A stretch of DNA of 64,000 nucleotides from Undibacterium sp. KW1 (GTDB lineage Bacteria; Pseudomonadota; Gammaproteobacteria; Burkholderiales; Burkholderiaceae_D). The stretch spans positions 2,356,001-2,420,000 of the forward strand of contig NZ_AP018439.1 of NCBI RefSeq assembly GCF_009937955.1, given 5' to 3'. The position numbers were made by a program, and so were the translations under genes. The notes beneath the pieces are model-generated. The model saw nothing but the letters and a program-made list of their open reading frames with translations. It searched no databases and had not been told where the DNA came from. This document shows positions 8,888-17,764 of this stretch, in pieces; the first letter of the stretch is position 1, and every line of letters starts with the position of its first letter.

Positions 8888-10098
8888 TGCGCCTCGTCTA
8901 TCTCTCGCCTGTTCCGTGGAACAGTTTTGCCCAAAGACCACATCAGTTTGTGCGCTGGTTTCATCAGCAATTTAATGCGAAGGTATTGTGGATAGACCCG
9001 TATCCCACACGTTTTCCAGAGATGAGCGATGTGCAACGCGTAGTGGCATCAAAATTTGCGCAGACACCCACTGTTGTTGGCACTGTCAAGGATAAAGAAA
9101 ACCCGGAAATAGCAGACTGGCTGACACTGGTCAAGGTTCCTGCCTTGCCGATAGAACCTTTGCCTGCTTCCGGGTTTTTACAGCAATGGTTTTGGCGCAA
9201 GGCTATGGCAGAGATAGATGAATTTGTTGGTAATACCAAGGCGCAGATCGTTGTCGGCAAACCTTCCAAGCTGGCTTTGCAGGTGCTGGCGCGTTATCCT
9301 GAGATGGCATCCATGTATGATGCCATGGATGATTTTCCGGCTTTCTATGAAGGCTTGTCCAGCAAGGCCATGGAGCATACAGAGGGCAAGCTGGCAGCCA
9401 GGGTCAATAAGATAGTCATTTCCTCCAGCGCAGTTTCACGTTTCTCGGCGCAGGCAGATAAACTGAGCCTGATACTGAACGCCTGTGACAGTGATAACCT
9501 GCCGCCTGCATTGCCAAGATCAGAGCAGCCACCAGTGTATGGTTATGTCGGCACGATAGGTCACTGGTTTGACTGGGATGCAGTCGTCAAGCTGGCCTCT
9601 TCGCTGATCAACACTGACCCACGCGCTCTTGTGCGCCTGATAGGGCCAGTGTTCACGCCGCCACCTTGCGCATTGCCAAAGAATGTGCAAATCCTACCTG
9701 CATGCAGCCATGCGCGTGCCATGCAGGCCATGCAGAAATTTTCTGTAGGCTTGATACCGTTTAAGCGCAAATTGCTGACGGCCTCGGTTGATCCTATCAA
9801 GTACTATGAATACCGCTCGCTGGGGATACCAGTTCTTTCATCTGACTTTGGTGAGATGTCTTTGCGGGCAAATGAAGATGGCGTGTTTTTATACAACGGG
9901 GAAAGTGATTTCACGACTTTGCTCAAGACTTGCCTGAGGTATCGCAGCAGTGAAGATGGTCTGAGCAAGTTCAGGACAGACAACTCCTGGGCTGCCCGGT
10001 TTGCCGGATTGATACCGCTGTTTGATGCCGGTGCTGATCACAGGGGGCGTAGAAAATCCACTGCCAGACTTGAGCAATTTGCATGGCAGCGCGCTTGA
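8884..10098 (+). CDS. Glycosyltransferase (GT4-like)
   Basis: A 404-residue soluble protein. It starts MMRLVYLSPVPWNSFAQRPH, and the first ATG overlaps the wecB stop (ATGA), so it is translationally coupled to wecB. The N-terminal half begins with a strand followed by RPHQF, typical of a subgroup of bacterial glycosyltransferases. The second half holds VYGYVGTIGHWFDWD, then LIPFKRKL and KYYEYRSLGIPVLSS, which match the C-terminal nucleotide-sugar-binding Rossmann half of GT-B enzymes. Coupling to WecB suggests a ManNAc-derived donor, but that is inference. The gene ends seven bases before the convergent acyltransferase. Confidence 0.8.
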   Translation: MMRLVYLSPVPWNSFAQRPHQFVRWFHQQFNAKVLWIDPYPTRFPEMSDVQRVVASKFAQTPTVVGTVKDKENPEIADWLTLVKVPALPIEPLPASGFLQQWFWRKAMAEIDEFVGNTKAQIVVGKPSKLALQVLARYPEMASMYDAMDDFPAFYEGLSSKAMEHTEGKLAARVNKIVISSSAVSRFSAQADKLSLILNACDSDNLPPALPRSEQPPVYGYVGTIGHWFDWDAVVKLASSLINTDPRALVRLIGPVFTPPPCALPKNVQILPACSHARAMQAMQKFSVGLIPFKRKLLTASVDPIKYYEYRSLGIPVLSSDFGEMSLRANEDGVFLYNGESDFTTLLKTCLRYRSSEDGLSKFRTDNSWAARFAGLIPLFDAGADHRGRRKSTARLEQFAWQRA

Positions 10099-10105
10099 TT
10101 TTGTC

Positions 10106-11143
10106 TTAACGCTCAAACCGGGTTTTCAAGTTCAAGAACCAGGATTCATAATAGCGGAAGCTGATACTGGCGATGACGGTAGCTACAATCAGGGTCAGCA
10201 AGAAAACCGCAATGCCCGGTTCGTGAATCTGCAAAGCACTAAAAAGTTTGGTGACAAAGTTTTTGCACAACATGTGCAGCATATACATGCCGTAACTGAT
10301 CGACCCCAGATAGGCGATGGGCTTCAATGAGAGTACGGGTCCCAGGGGATGGCGTTCCTGAATGACGCAAGCCCCGACCAGACCCGCAAACAATATTGAG
10401 GCAATAAAGCCAGGCAAAATATTGCCAAGCAAGACTAGCAGCAGTGCCATGAAGAACACAGGCGCTGACCATGTCTGGCCAAGGATGCGGTAGAGCCAGC
10501 TAAAGTGGCTCTCATTGTTCAAGCCTATCGCCAGCAAGGCACCGATGACGATGGGTAATTGTATGATATCGAATGCGTGCTGCCCTGCCATTTGGCTTAC
10601 TATGCAAACTGCAATGACGCTGATCAGGATGATGCTGGCTCTTTTGACTGAACCTGCGAGTAATAAGAGTGGCGGCCACACGAGATAGAATTGCTCTTCC
10701 GCTGCCAATGACCAGGCAAAATAAAAAATGACCCGTCCATCCAGGGCGACAAAAATATTTGATGTGTAAGTCGCAAAGTAGATGAGATTATGAAAGAAAG
10801 CCTGACCTGGTTCAGAATGTCTTTCCAGTACATATACCAGAACGATATACAGCGCCAGGGTACCGTAATACAACGGGAAGATGCGCAGTGAACGGCGCAG
10901 GTAAAACGCCTTGAGGTCTATCTTGCCATTGCGCTCACGTTCTCTTAACAACAAGGTCGTGATCAAAAAACCGCTGATGGCAAAGAATAATTGCACACCT
11001 TGTGCGCCTATGCTCGCCAGTATTTCATTGATGCCCGCAGGTGCAGTGTGATGCCAGATGACGGCCATGATGCTGATGGCACGCAAGCCATCCAGGGATG
11101 CAAATCTTTTATTTGACAGGTAATCGGCAAACGGCTTAAACAT
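10106..11143 (-). CDS. Membrane acyltransferase family 3 (OafA/NodX/YrhL-like)
   Basis: An integral-membrane O-acyltransferase that typically acetylates sugars of surface glycans. The start is the ATG at 11143, preceded by AGGAG with 5-base spacing; the TTG 36 bases upstream is rejected. The 345 residues begin with the family hallmark FASLDGLRAISIMAVIWHH, in which His is the presumed catalytic residue. GVQLFFAISGFLIT and FYLRRSLRIFPLYY follow, then a series of hydrophobic helices (about 10). It lacks the periplasmic SGNH domain found in some longer relatives. It is convergent with the glycosyltransferase at 8884, so it is probably transcribed separately but acts on the same glycan. Confidence 0.9.
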   Translation of the reverse strand: MFKPFADYLSNKRFASLDGLRAISIMAVIWHHTAPAGINEILASIGAQGVQLFFAISGFLITTLLLRERERNGKIDLKAFYLRRSLRIFPLYYGTLALYIVLVYVLERHSEPGQAFFHNLIYFATYTSNIFVALDGRVIFYFAWSLAAEEQFYLVWPPLLLLAGSVKRASIILISVIAVCIVSQMAGQHAFDIIQLPIVIGALLAIGLNNESHFSWLYRILGQTWSAPVFFMALLLVLLGNILPGFIASILFAGLVGACVIQERHPLGPVLSLKPIAYLGSISYGMYMLHMLCKNFVTKLFSALQIHEPGIAVFLLTLIVATVIASISFRYYESWFLNLKTRFER

Positions 11144-11256
11144 CCACGCTCCTGGTAGACTGGCTGGTGTGCTTGTCAAATTTCATGTTTGTCTGGTCTC
11201 AGTGCGCTGGCTGGGATGAATGGTCTTCGGTTAAGGCAAGTTTACCTTTAAGTAAG

Positions 11257-11290
11257 AAAGCCCGCATGGAAATTTATCTTTGCAGGCTTT
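11257..11290 (-). terminator. Possible terminator downstream of piuC
   Basis: AAAGCC-GCA pairs with TGC-GGCTTT across an 18-base loop with one mismatch. On the minus strand the stem ends in a short, interrupted T run. It lies about 30 bases beyond the piuC stop. The T run is weak, so function is uncertain. Confidence 0.4.
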
Positions 11291-11319
11291 GCTGTTTAAT
11301 TTGCAGGTGACAAGCAAGC

Positions 11320-12000
11320 TCAGGTTTCTGACCACATGCGCAATAGATTGTGGTACTGGCCGGTCAGGCTCAATACTTCTGCACTATCACCAAGCAAGCT
11401 GCGCAGGCGGGTGATGTTCTGGTCCATTTCAAACAGCATGGTACGGCGGGCGTCGTCGCGTATCATGCTTTGCGTCCACAAGAACGAGCATACGCGCTCA
11501 CCACGGGTGACTGGCAATACCTGGTGCAGGCTGGTGGAGGGGTAGAGTATCAGGTCACCGGCTGGCAATTTCACTTCATGGGTACCGTAGGTATCAACTA
11601 CTTCAAGCTCGCCGCCATCATAGTCTTCCGGGTCACACAGGAACAGCGTAGAAGATACATCGGTACGCAGACTGTAGTTAGCGTTGGCAACATTGCGCAC
11701 AGCGCCATCGACGTGCAGGCCATAGTGTTCACCACCGGCATAAGAGTTGAACAGCGGCGGCACGATGCGCAAGGGCAGGGCAGCGGCGAAAAACAGGGGA
11801 TTATTTTTTAATGCAGCCAGAACGATGTGGCCCAGTTCTTGTGCCAGTGCAGAGTGCTCAGGAAGTTGGCGATTACGTTTAACCTGGGCACCCTGCGCAC
11901 CTACAGTCTGTTTGCCGTCAACCCAGTTGGCTGCGTCCAGCCTTAGTCTTATTGCGCTGACTTGCTCACGGCTGAGCACGCCAGGTATATGTAACATCAT
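11320..12000 (-). CDS. piuC: PKHD-type Fe(II)/2-oxoglutarate hydroxylase PiuC
   Basis: A 226-residue 2-oxoglutarate- and Fe(II)-dependent dioxygenase of the PiuC/YbiX family, commonly encoded beside TonB siderophore receptors. Visible features are the iron ligands H-x-D in [11 protein letters not shown], the distal His in [10 protein letters not shown], and an Arg in RGERVCS that should bind 2-oxoglutarate. Length matches the family (~225). It lies 52 bases downstream of the receptor gene on the same strand, with a rho-independent terminator between them, so co-expression may be partial. Its biological substrate is not established for most members; a role in iron metabolism is inferred from context. 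Confidence 0.93.
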   Translation of the reverse strand: MMLHIPGVLSREQVSAIRLRLDAANWVDGKQTVGAQGAQVKRNRQLPEHSALAQELGHIVLAALKNNPLFFAAALPLRIVPPLFNSYAGGEHYGLHVDGAVRNVANANYSLRTDVSSTLFLCDPEDYDGGELEVVDTYGTHEVKLPAGDLILYPSTSLHQVLPVTRGERVCSFLWTQSMIRDDARRTMLFEMDQNITRLRSLLGDSAEVLSLTGQYHNLLRMWSET

Positions 12001-12014
12001 TACGAACGCTCCAG

Positions 12015-12039
12015 AAAAAAGCCCCTCAGGGAGAGGGGC
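12015..12039 (-). terminator. Rho-independent terminator between the TonB receptor and piuC
   Basis: GCCCCTC and GAGGGGC form a perfect 7-bp GC-rich stem with a 5-base loop. On the minus strand it is followed by six T (A12015-12020 on the plus strand). It lies between the receptor stop and the piuC start, so it should reduce read-through into piuC. Confidence 0.85.
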
Positions 12040-12052
12040 CAGTTTGATTGCT

Positions 12053-14329
12053 TTAGAATTTTACATTCGCTGTCAGGCTGACCGCTCTTGGTGTACCTGG
12101 AGTATAACGGTAACCACTTTTATTGATGGCAGCAACATAGACTTTGTCTGCAATGTTGTTGATGTTTAATTGCAGGTCTATGTTTTTGTTGATGGCATAG
12201 CTGGCCATGGTATCAAATACCCAGTAGGCTTCTGTTTTCGCTGGTGTGCCTACTGCACCATCAGTGCCGCGCAACAGTGCGTCAACGAAGCGTGCGCCAC
12301 CGCCGAGCTTGATGCCCATAGGTAATTGGTAGGATGTCCAGGCTGTGAAGCTTTGTTTAGGCGTGTAGCTCAGGTTGTTGATGCCGCTGGCAGTCACCAG
12401 TGGGCCACTTTCAACACTGGTATCCATGCGTGTATAACCTGCGCTGACCAGCCAGTTGCGGTTGATTGCACCTGTCATGCCCAGCTCCACACCTTGCACG
12501 CGTTTTTTACCTGTTTGGTAGTACAGCAAGTCTGTCAGGTTTTGCACGACTTCATTGGATACTTCGGTACGGTAAATCGCTGCTGTGAAAGACAGTTTTT
12601 GATCCAGCAAATCCCACTTGGTACCAATTTCCATATTCTTGGTTTCTTGCGGATCAAACTTTGGATTGGCGGCGCTGCTGGCCGATGCACTCAAGGCAAA
12701 GTTGGAACCACCAGGTGGCTGCTTGGAAGTCGAATACGATGCATAGACGCTGCTGTCCTTGGTTGGTTTATACAATGCACCCAGTTTGAAGTTGACCAGG
12801 TTGCCGGCCATGTTCAGGTTGGTGGGGATTAACGTGCCAACAGGCAAAGTTGGGTTGGCCGCTGCTGTTGACAAGCTGGCTGCAGAATAGTCTGTCGTGT
12901 AATGGTCTATACGTACACCCGCATTGGCTTGCCATTCAGGGCTGAATTTGATCGTGTCAAATACATAGGCGCTGGCAGTATTGGTTGCGCCACGGGTGAA
13001 GACGGCATTACGCACCGGATTCAGGCCAGTCACAGGGTCACGTGGGTTTGGATTGTAGAAATTAGCTGCTGGCAAGGTACCCAGGCCATTATTACCCCAG
13101 GTATTTTGTTTTTCACTGGTGATTTCAATACCGCCAACCAGGCTGTGTTTCAGGCCGCCCAGGTCCAGGTCTGCCACCAGGTTAGTCTGGTTGGTCAGGA
13201 TTTCATTTTCCTGGTCTTTCAAAGTGCGTGTGCCGCGTGCCAGTGTCCAGGTAGAAAGATCAGTTGTTGATGGCGTCAGCAGATTGGCAGTGGAACCCAT
13301 GAAGGATGTCAACAGGTAATGCTGGCTGGTTTTGCCATAGCGTGCCGTGTTGATCAGTTTTACCTTGTCGCTGAAGTCATGTTCAATGCGGCCAGTCAGC
13401 ATGTCAGCAGTGACTTTGTCAAAGTCATTGACAGAGCCATAGAAATTTTCAGGATTGACTTTGGGTGCCGTACCAATGAAAGGACGTTTGGGGTCGGGGC
13501 TGGTATAGCCCGGCAGGCCCACGGTAGGTACGCCGCCATCAGGCACATTGTCTTGCTGTACATGCAGGTAATTCACATAAACGCGGGTAGCAGACTTCAG
13601 ACCAAAGGCGAAGGATGGTGCAACACCCCAGCGTTTGTTTTTAACTTCATTGCGGCCAACCACACCGCTGTCCTGATCTACCACGTTCAAGCGGAATGCA
13701 GAGCCTTGTTCAGCACTGATAGCCTTGTTCCAGTCCAGTGCCACACGTTTTTGGCTGCCGCTACCTACAGTCACGTTACCGAGGATGGCATCATCAAGAG
13801 TCGCCTGTTTGCTGACCAGGTTGACGGAGCCTGTAGGTGCACCACGGCCACCATCTGTACCAGCCGGGCCTTTGAGTACGTCGATTTGCTCGATATTGAA
13901 CAAGTCACGGGAGATGGAACCCAGGTCACGCACGCCATCCACATAAATGCTGCTGGACGTATCAAAGCCGCGCATGTAGATACTGTCACCAGTACTGGTG
14001 CTGCCATTTTCACCGAGGAAGAATGCACCAACGCCTGGCGTATTGCGTAGCGCTTCTGTCAGTGTCAGAGCGCCTTGCTGATCAATCAGCTCGCGTTTAA
14101 TGACGCTAATGGTTTGTGTGGTATCTACCAGCGGCTGCGTATATTTGGGGGAAGACGCTTTGTCTGCCTTGAAATCACTCTCGGTTTTTGCGGTGACTTT
14201 AACTTCTGGCAGGGCTGGGTCAGCCGCCTGTGCTGCGATAGGCAGCAAAAATGCCGCCGCTGCCACCGTCATGGTGTGGTTGATGCGCGTATTGAAATTG
14301 GAGTGCTTGCGACTCTTGATGTGAACCAT
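12053..14329 (-). CDS. TonB-dependent siderophore receptor (PiuA/Fiu-like)
   Basis: A 758-residue outer-membrane receptor importing ferric siderophores with TonB energy. The start at 14329 follows AGGAAA with 6-base spacing. A basic N-terminus and hydrophobic stretch ending AAQAA form a long signal peptide. Mature TonB-box-like residues (LPEVKVTA) follow, then the plug domain with [19 protein letters not shown] and SIYMRGFD. The rest is an alternating-strand beta-barrel ending in ...LTANVKF with the terminal Phe. Association with piuC and sequence style point to catecholate or xenosiderophore uptake (PiuA/Fiu group). Ligand not determinable. A Fur-box candidate lies about 115 bases upstream. 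Confidence 0.93.
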   Translation of the reverse strand: MVHIKSRKHSNFNTRINHTMTVAAAAFLLPIAAQAADPALPEVKVTAKTESDFKADKASSPKYTQPLVDTTQTISVIKRELIDQQGALTLTEALRNTPGVGAFFLGENGSTSTGDSIYMRGFDTSSSIYVDGVRDLGSISRDLFNIEQIDVLKGPAGTDGGRGAPTGSVNLVSKQATLDDAILGNVTVGSGSQKRVALDWNKAISAEQGSAFRLNVVDQDSGVVGRNEVKNKRWGVAPSFAFGLKSATRVYVNYLHVQQDNVPDGGVPTVGLPGYTSPDPKRPFIGTAPKVNPENFYGSVNDFDKVTADMLTGRIEHDFSDKVKLINTARYGKTSQHYLLTSFMGSTANLLTPSTTDLSTWTLARGTRTLKDQENEILTNQTNLVADLDLGGLKHSLVGGIEITSEKQNTWGNNGLGTLPAANFYNPNPRDPVTGLNPVRNAVFTRGATNTASAYVFDTIKFSPEWQANAGVRIDHYTTDYSAASLSTAAANPTLPVGTLIPTNLNMAGNLVNFKLGALYKPTKDSSVYASYSTSKQPPGGSNFALSASASSAANPKFDPQETKNMEIGTKWDLLDQKLSFTAAIYRTEVSNEVVQNLTDLLYYQTGKKRVQGVELGMTGAINRNWLVSAGYTRMDTSVESGPLVTASGINNLSYTPKQSFTAWTSYQLPMGIKLGGGARFVDALLRGTDGAVGTPAKTEAYWVFDTMASYAINKNIDLQLNINNIADKVYVAAINKSGYRYTPGTPRAVSLTANVKF

Positions 14330-14685
14330 GATATTTCCTGGATGATAATGAAAATAAAATACCGCTGGCTTTTCTTCAAGAATGGCTGAGGTAGTAATGT
14401 GAAAAAATCAGAGCGCAATTGTAACGAAATGAATACTGAAAGTAAATGATAATCGTTCTTATTTATATCTGATCTGCATCAATTTCCAGGTAAGTAAAAT
14501 GAAAATTGTCTATGATGCAAGGAGGTATGATATTCAAAGCAACTTTTACTTGTTGTTTGGCTGAATTTTCGTTTTGGCAATAAAACGTAATTTTTTGTTA
14601 CTTTGCGTGATATTTTTGTGCTTGCGGTCAACAATAGTCTGAGTACCGCGTTGATTGAGTACATTACTTTTTTTCGGAGTTCATT
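14330..14685. other. Divergent intergenic region, TonB receptor / glycine-zipper lipoprotein
   Basis: An AT-rich spacer of about 355 bases between divergently transcribed genes. Apart from the Fur-box candidate listed separately, I see only a 21-codon ORF at 14499-14564 with an AGGTAAG leader, too short to call. The right part should hold the lipoprotein promoter. The GGAG at about 14676 is the lipoprotein's ribosome binding site. Confidence 0.4.
14442..14460 (-). promoter_or_regulatory. Fur-box candidate upstream of the TonB receptor
   Basis: The 19-base site matches the Fur consensus (three GATAAT-type hexamers, the last inverted) at 14 of 19 positions, including a perfect central GATAAT. 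It sits about 115 bases upstream of the receptor start, where iron-dependent repression is expected. Counted by eye, not scored with a matrix. Confidence 0.6.
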
Positions 14686-15207
14686 ATGCGCAAGCTTACT
14701 ATCCTGGCCACTGTAGCCGTTGCTGTTTCTCTGGCAGGATGTGCTGTCCAGCGTTATCCTGCCCATGCGCAAAACCAGTATCCACAGCAATATCAGACCC
14801 AGCCGCAGTATCCTGCTTACGGACAAAATCCCCAGAATTATCCGCAGCAATACCAGAATACCTATGTGGATACAGCAACGATTGTTGCTGTGCGTGAGGT
14901 AAATGTCGGCAGTGGCGGTTCTTCTGGCGGTGGTGCGGTGGTTGGTGCACTGATAGGCGGTGTGCTTGGACATCAGGTCGGCAAAGGCACGGGGCGTGAT
15001 CTGGCTACCGTTGGCGGAGCTATCGCCGGCGGTGTCATAGGCAATGAAATGGAACGTAATTCCACCCCAAGGAACAAACTGGAGCTGACTTTACGTCTGC
15101 CGAATGGTGATCAGCGTGCAGTACTCGTAGATCCAAACAACTATTATCGTGTAGGCGACAGGGTCAGGGTAACTTTCCAGAATGGTCAGATGATATTGGC
15201 ACACTGA
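14686..15207 (+). CDS. Glycine-zipper 2TM-domain lipoprotein
   Basis: A 173-residue envelope lipoprotein. The signal peptide ends in the lipobox LAGC, with Cys at about residue 19. A Gln/Tyr/Pro-rich low-complexity linker follows (~20-65), then a glycine-zipper hairpin (GGGAVVGALIGGVLGHQVG and GGAIAGGVIGNEME, ~80-125) as in SlyB/Rick_17kDa-type proteins. The C-terminal ~45-residue domain is strand-rich (LTLRLPNGDQRAVLVD). GGAG precedes the ATG. A strong terminator follows, so it is monocistronic. Proteins of this class are usually linked to outer-membrane integrity or stress; the specific role here is unknown. Confidence 0.88.
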   Translation: MRKLTILATVAVAVSLAGCAVQRYPAHAQNQYPQQYQTQPQYPAYGQNPQNYPQQYQNTYVDTATIVAVREVNVGSGGSSGGGAVVGALIGGVLGHQVGKGTGRDLATVGGAIAGGVIGNEMERNSTPRNKLELTLRLPNGDQRAVLVDPNNYYRVGDRVRVTFQNGQMILAH

Positions 15208-15240
15208 TTGGCAATAAAGTAGTTGCTAGACATACCAAAT

Positions 15241-15281
15241 AATAAATCCGCATGCATCATTGCCTGCGGATTTATTGTTTT
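15241..15281 (+). terminator. Rho-independent terminator after the lipoprotein gene
   Basis: AATAAATCCGCA and TGCGGATTTATT form a perfect 12-bp stem with a 12-base loop, followed by GTTTT. It lies 33 bases after the stop codon. Confidence 0.85.
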
Positions 15282-15384
15282 AAGATTTGATATAGTTCTT
15301 GACTCTCAGCTCATACAGTAAAGCCTGGGGACTCAGGCTACAATGTGGCTTGCCCATAATATACGCTGAGATAAAATCTGAACC

Positions 15385-16596
15385 ATGTCCAAACCCATGT
15401 TGAGTACCAAAGAAGCACTGAATTTTTTATTGTCAGCGGTGCGCCCTGTTTGCACTGCCGGGGATAATGAAAAACTCCCCACGATTGCGGCAAATGGCCG
15501 TATCCTCGCTAAAGATCAGTCGTCTTTATTGGATGTTCCACCTGCGGATAATACCCAGATGGATGGCTACGCTGTACGCGCAATTGATTGCGCCAGCGGC
15601 GAGACGCGTCTGCGCATCTCGCAAAGAATACCGGCTGGTCATGTGCCACAGGCGCTGGAACCAGGTACGGCTGCACGTATCTTCACTGGTGCCATGATAC
15701 CTGTGGGCGCAGATGCAGTCGTCATGCAGGAGCAATGTCAGGCAGACGGTGAATTTGTCATCATCAGGCACCAGCCACGTAGTGGCGAATGGGTGCGTCG
15801 CCAGGGCGAGGATATCCAGACAGGTTCCACCATATTGAAAGCGGGCACGCGTTTGCGGGCGCAGGAAATGGGATTGGCCGCATCGGTAGGCCTGGCACAA
15901 TTGCCCGTTTTGCGTCAGCCCAGGGTCGCGGTATTTTTTACCGGCGATGAACTGACCATGCCTGGTGAGGCCTTGAAGCCTGGCGCGATTTACAATTCCA
16001 ATCGCTTTACACTGAATGGCTTATTGCAAGACCTGGGTTGCATCGTTACTGACTATGGCATCGTGCCAGACAAGCTGGATGCAACCCGTGACACTTTGCG
16101 CCGTGCCAGCCAGGATCATGATCTCATCATCACATCTGGTGGTGTTTCTGTTGGTGAAGAAGACCATATAAGGCCGGCAGTTGAGGCCGAGGGTAGTCTG
16201 AACATGTGGCAGATCGCCATGAAACCCGGTAAGCCTTTGGCTTTTGGTGAAGTTGGCAAGGCATTTTTCATGGGTTTGCCGGGCAATCCGGTATCGAGCT
16301 TCGTCACTTTCCTGCTGTTTGTGCGTCCATTCATCCTGCGCATGCAGGGTGTAGGAAAAGTGGAACCCGCAGCTTACCAGGTGCGTGCTGACTTCGACTG
16401 GTTAAAGCCGGACAGGCGCAATGAATTCTTGCGTGCCCGCCTCAATGCAGAGGGCGGTCTGGATCTGTTTGCCAACCAGAGTTCTGGCGTACTGACTTCG
16501 ACTGTCTGGGGCGATGGCTTGATTGATCTTGCGCCAGGTCAGAGCATACGCAAAGGCGAACTGGTACGATACATCCCCTTTAGCAGCCTGATGTAA
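15385..16596 (+). CDS. moeA: Molybdopterin molybdotransferase MoeA
   Basis: Inserts molybdate into adenylylated molybdopterin, the last common step of molybdenum cofactor synthesis. At 403 residues it is typical of the family. Visible hallmarks are PPADNTQMDGYAVRA near the N-terminus, RIFTGAMIPVGADAVVMQE, the MoCF-binding fold with FFTGDEL and YNSNRF, TSGGVSVGEEDH, and FMGLPGNPVSSFVTF. The C-terminal beta-barrel domain ends the protein. It is followed after 39 bases by moaD and moaE, forming a molybdopterin operon. No molybdenum riboswitch was seen upstream. Confidence 0.96.
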   Translation: MSKPMLSTKEALNFLLSAVRPVCTAGDNEKLPTIAANGRILAKDQSSLLDVPPADNTQMDGYAVRAIDCASGETRLRISQRIPAGHVPQALEPGTAARIFTGAMIPVGADAVVMQEQCQADGEFVIIRHQPRSGEWVRRQGEDIQTGSTILKAGTRLRAQEMGLAASVGLAQLPVLRQPRVAVFFTGDELTMPGEALKPGAIYNSNRFTLNGLLQDLGCIVTDYGIVPDKLDATRDTLRRASQDHDLIITSGGVSVGEEDHIRPAVEAEGSLNMWQIAMKPGKPLAFGEVGKAFFMGLPGNPVSSFVTFLLFVRPFILRMQGVGKVEPAAYQVRADFDWLKPDRRNEFLRARLNAEGGLDLFANQSSGVLTSTVWGDGLIDLAPGQSIRKGELVRYIPFSSLM

Positions 16597-16635
16597 GCTG
16601 CCCGCTTGAATTTGCTCTTATTCCCGGTGTTTTAG

Positions 16636-16896
16636 ATGATGAATATACAATTACGTTTCTTTGCCAGTGTCCGTGAAAAGCTGGGTATGTCTGAGCAAAG
16701 AGTGGTCTTGCCAGAAGATATCAGGACAGTGGGACAAGTCAGAACCTGGCTGGCAGCGCGTGGCGATGTGTGGGCTGAAGTGCTGGCACCCGGACGCGCC
16801 TTGCGCATGGCATATAACCAGCAGATGTGTGAGCCGGATACCGCTATCAGCGAAGGGGCAGAAGTGGCATTCTTTCCGCCAGTTACCGGAGGCTGA
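16636..16896 (+). CDS. moaD: Molybdopterin synthase small subunit MoaD
   Basis: An 86-residue ubiquitin-fold sulfur carrier. Its C-terminal Gly-Gly (PPVTGG) is thiocarboxylated and delivers sulfur to precursor Z within molybdopterin synthase. The N-terminus (MNIQLRFFASVREKLG) is typical. Two tandem ATGs at 16636 and 16639 leave the exact start ambiguous by one residue. It lies between moeA and moaE, with 3 bases to moaE. Confidence 0.95.
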   Translation: MMNIQLRFFASVREKLGMSEQRVVLPEDIRTVGQVRTWLAARGDVWAEVLAPGRALRMAYNQQMCEPDTAISEGAEVAFFPPVTGG

Positions 16897-16899
16897 TAG

Positions 16900-17370
16900 A
16901 TGACCAACATGATAATCCGCGTGCAAACCGCCGACTTTGATTTGAATGCAGAGCTGGCGCAATTGCGTCAGGCGAATCCTGGCATAGGTGCTGTGGTCAG
17001 CTTTGTTGGGCTGGTACGGGATATCAACGATGGTCAGGACATCAGTGCCATGGAGCTGGAGCATTATCCTGGCATGACAGAAAAAGCGCTGGAACAGATA
17101 GTCAAAGAGGCTGAGGCACGCTGGAAGCTGATCAATACTGTCGTCATTCACCGGGTGGGAATTTTGCAGCCACTGGACCAGATTGTGCTGGTAGCTGTGG
17201 CTACACGCCATCGTGGCGATGCTTTTGCTGCTTGCGAATTCATTATGGACTATCTGAAAACCCAGGCACCTTTCTGGAAGAAAGAGCAGACGCCAGAAGG
17301 CGCACGCTGGGTGGATGCGCGTGAAACCGATGATCAGGCCTTGCAAAAGTGGGCAGAGGGTGTCGCATGA
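16900..17370 (+). CDS. moaE: Molybdopterin synthase catalytic subunit MoaE
   Basis: The large subunit of molybdopterin synthase, 156 residues, partner of MoaD. It shows [46 protein letters not shown] and [15 protein letters not shown]. The last two blocks carry the active-site Arg/His and Lys positions. Its stop overlaps the crcB start as ATGA, so crcB is translationally coupled. Confidence 0.96.
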   Translation: MTNMIIRVQTADFDLNAELAQLRQANPGIGAVVSFVGLVRDINDGQDISAMELEHYPGMTEKALEQIVKEAEARWKLINTVVIHRVGILQPLDQIVLVAVATRHRGDAFAACEFIMDYLKTQAPFWKKEQTPEGARWVDARETDDQALQKWAEGVA

Positions 17371-17750
17371 CCTGGCTGGGAGCTTTGGCAGTTGGCATAG
17401 GTGCGGCGTTCGGTGCCTGGCTGCGCTGGGCTTTGGGATTATGGTTCAACGGTGTGCTGCCCTTGTTACCAGTCGGTACCCTGATCGCCAATCTGGGCGG
17501 TGGCTATATTATCGGTTTTGCGGTAGCTTTTTTTTCTGCCTATCCGCAGTTGTCTCCTGAGTGGCGGCTGTTTCTGATTACTGGTTTTCTGGGTGGCCTG
17601 ACAACCTTTTCTACTTTCTCGGCAGAAGCCATGAGCCTGCTGCAACGTGGCGACTATGGCTGGGCTTTGCTGCATAGTGGTGTGCATTTACTGGGCTCCA
17701 TTATTTGCTGTTTTGCCGGTTTTGCGAGCTACAAGGCGTTCTTCCAGTAA
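17367..17750 (+). CDS. crcB: Fluoride channel Fluc/CrcB
   Basis: A 127-residue inner-membrane fluoride exporter that works as a dual-topology dimer. The start at 17367 ([10 protein letters not shown]) overlaps the moaE stop; an in-frame upstream extension would lie inside moaE. Four hydrophobic segments are visible with [26 protein letters not shown] and the polar-track/phenylalanine region [16 protein letters not shown]. No fluoride riboswitch can precede it because the start is embedded in the upstream gene. Expression should follow the molybdopterin operon. Confidence 0.95.
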   Translation: MTWLGALAVGIGAAFGAWLRWALGLWFNGVLPLLPVGTLIANLGGGYIIGFAVAFFSAYPQLSPEWRLFLITGFLGGLTTFSTFSAEAMSLLQRGDYGWALLHSGVHLLGSIICCFAGFASYKAFFQ

Positions 17751-17764
17751 ATTGCCTGGTGTTT

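Noticed and set aside
13319..14050. 243-codon plus-strand ORF opposite the TonB receptor
   Set aside because: Antisense shadow; the receptor frame has signal peptide, plug motifs and terminal Phe.
14499..14564. 21-codon ORF with an AGGTAAG leader between the TonB receptor and the lipoprotein
   Set aside because: Too short, AT-rich and without homologue or conservation evidence; probably chance.
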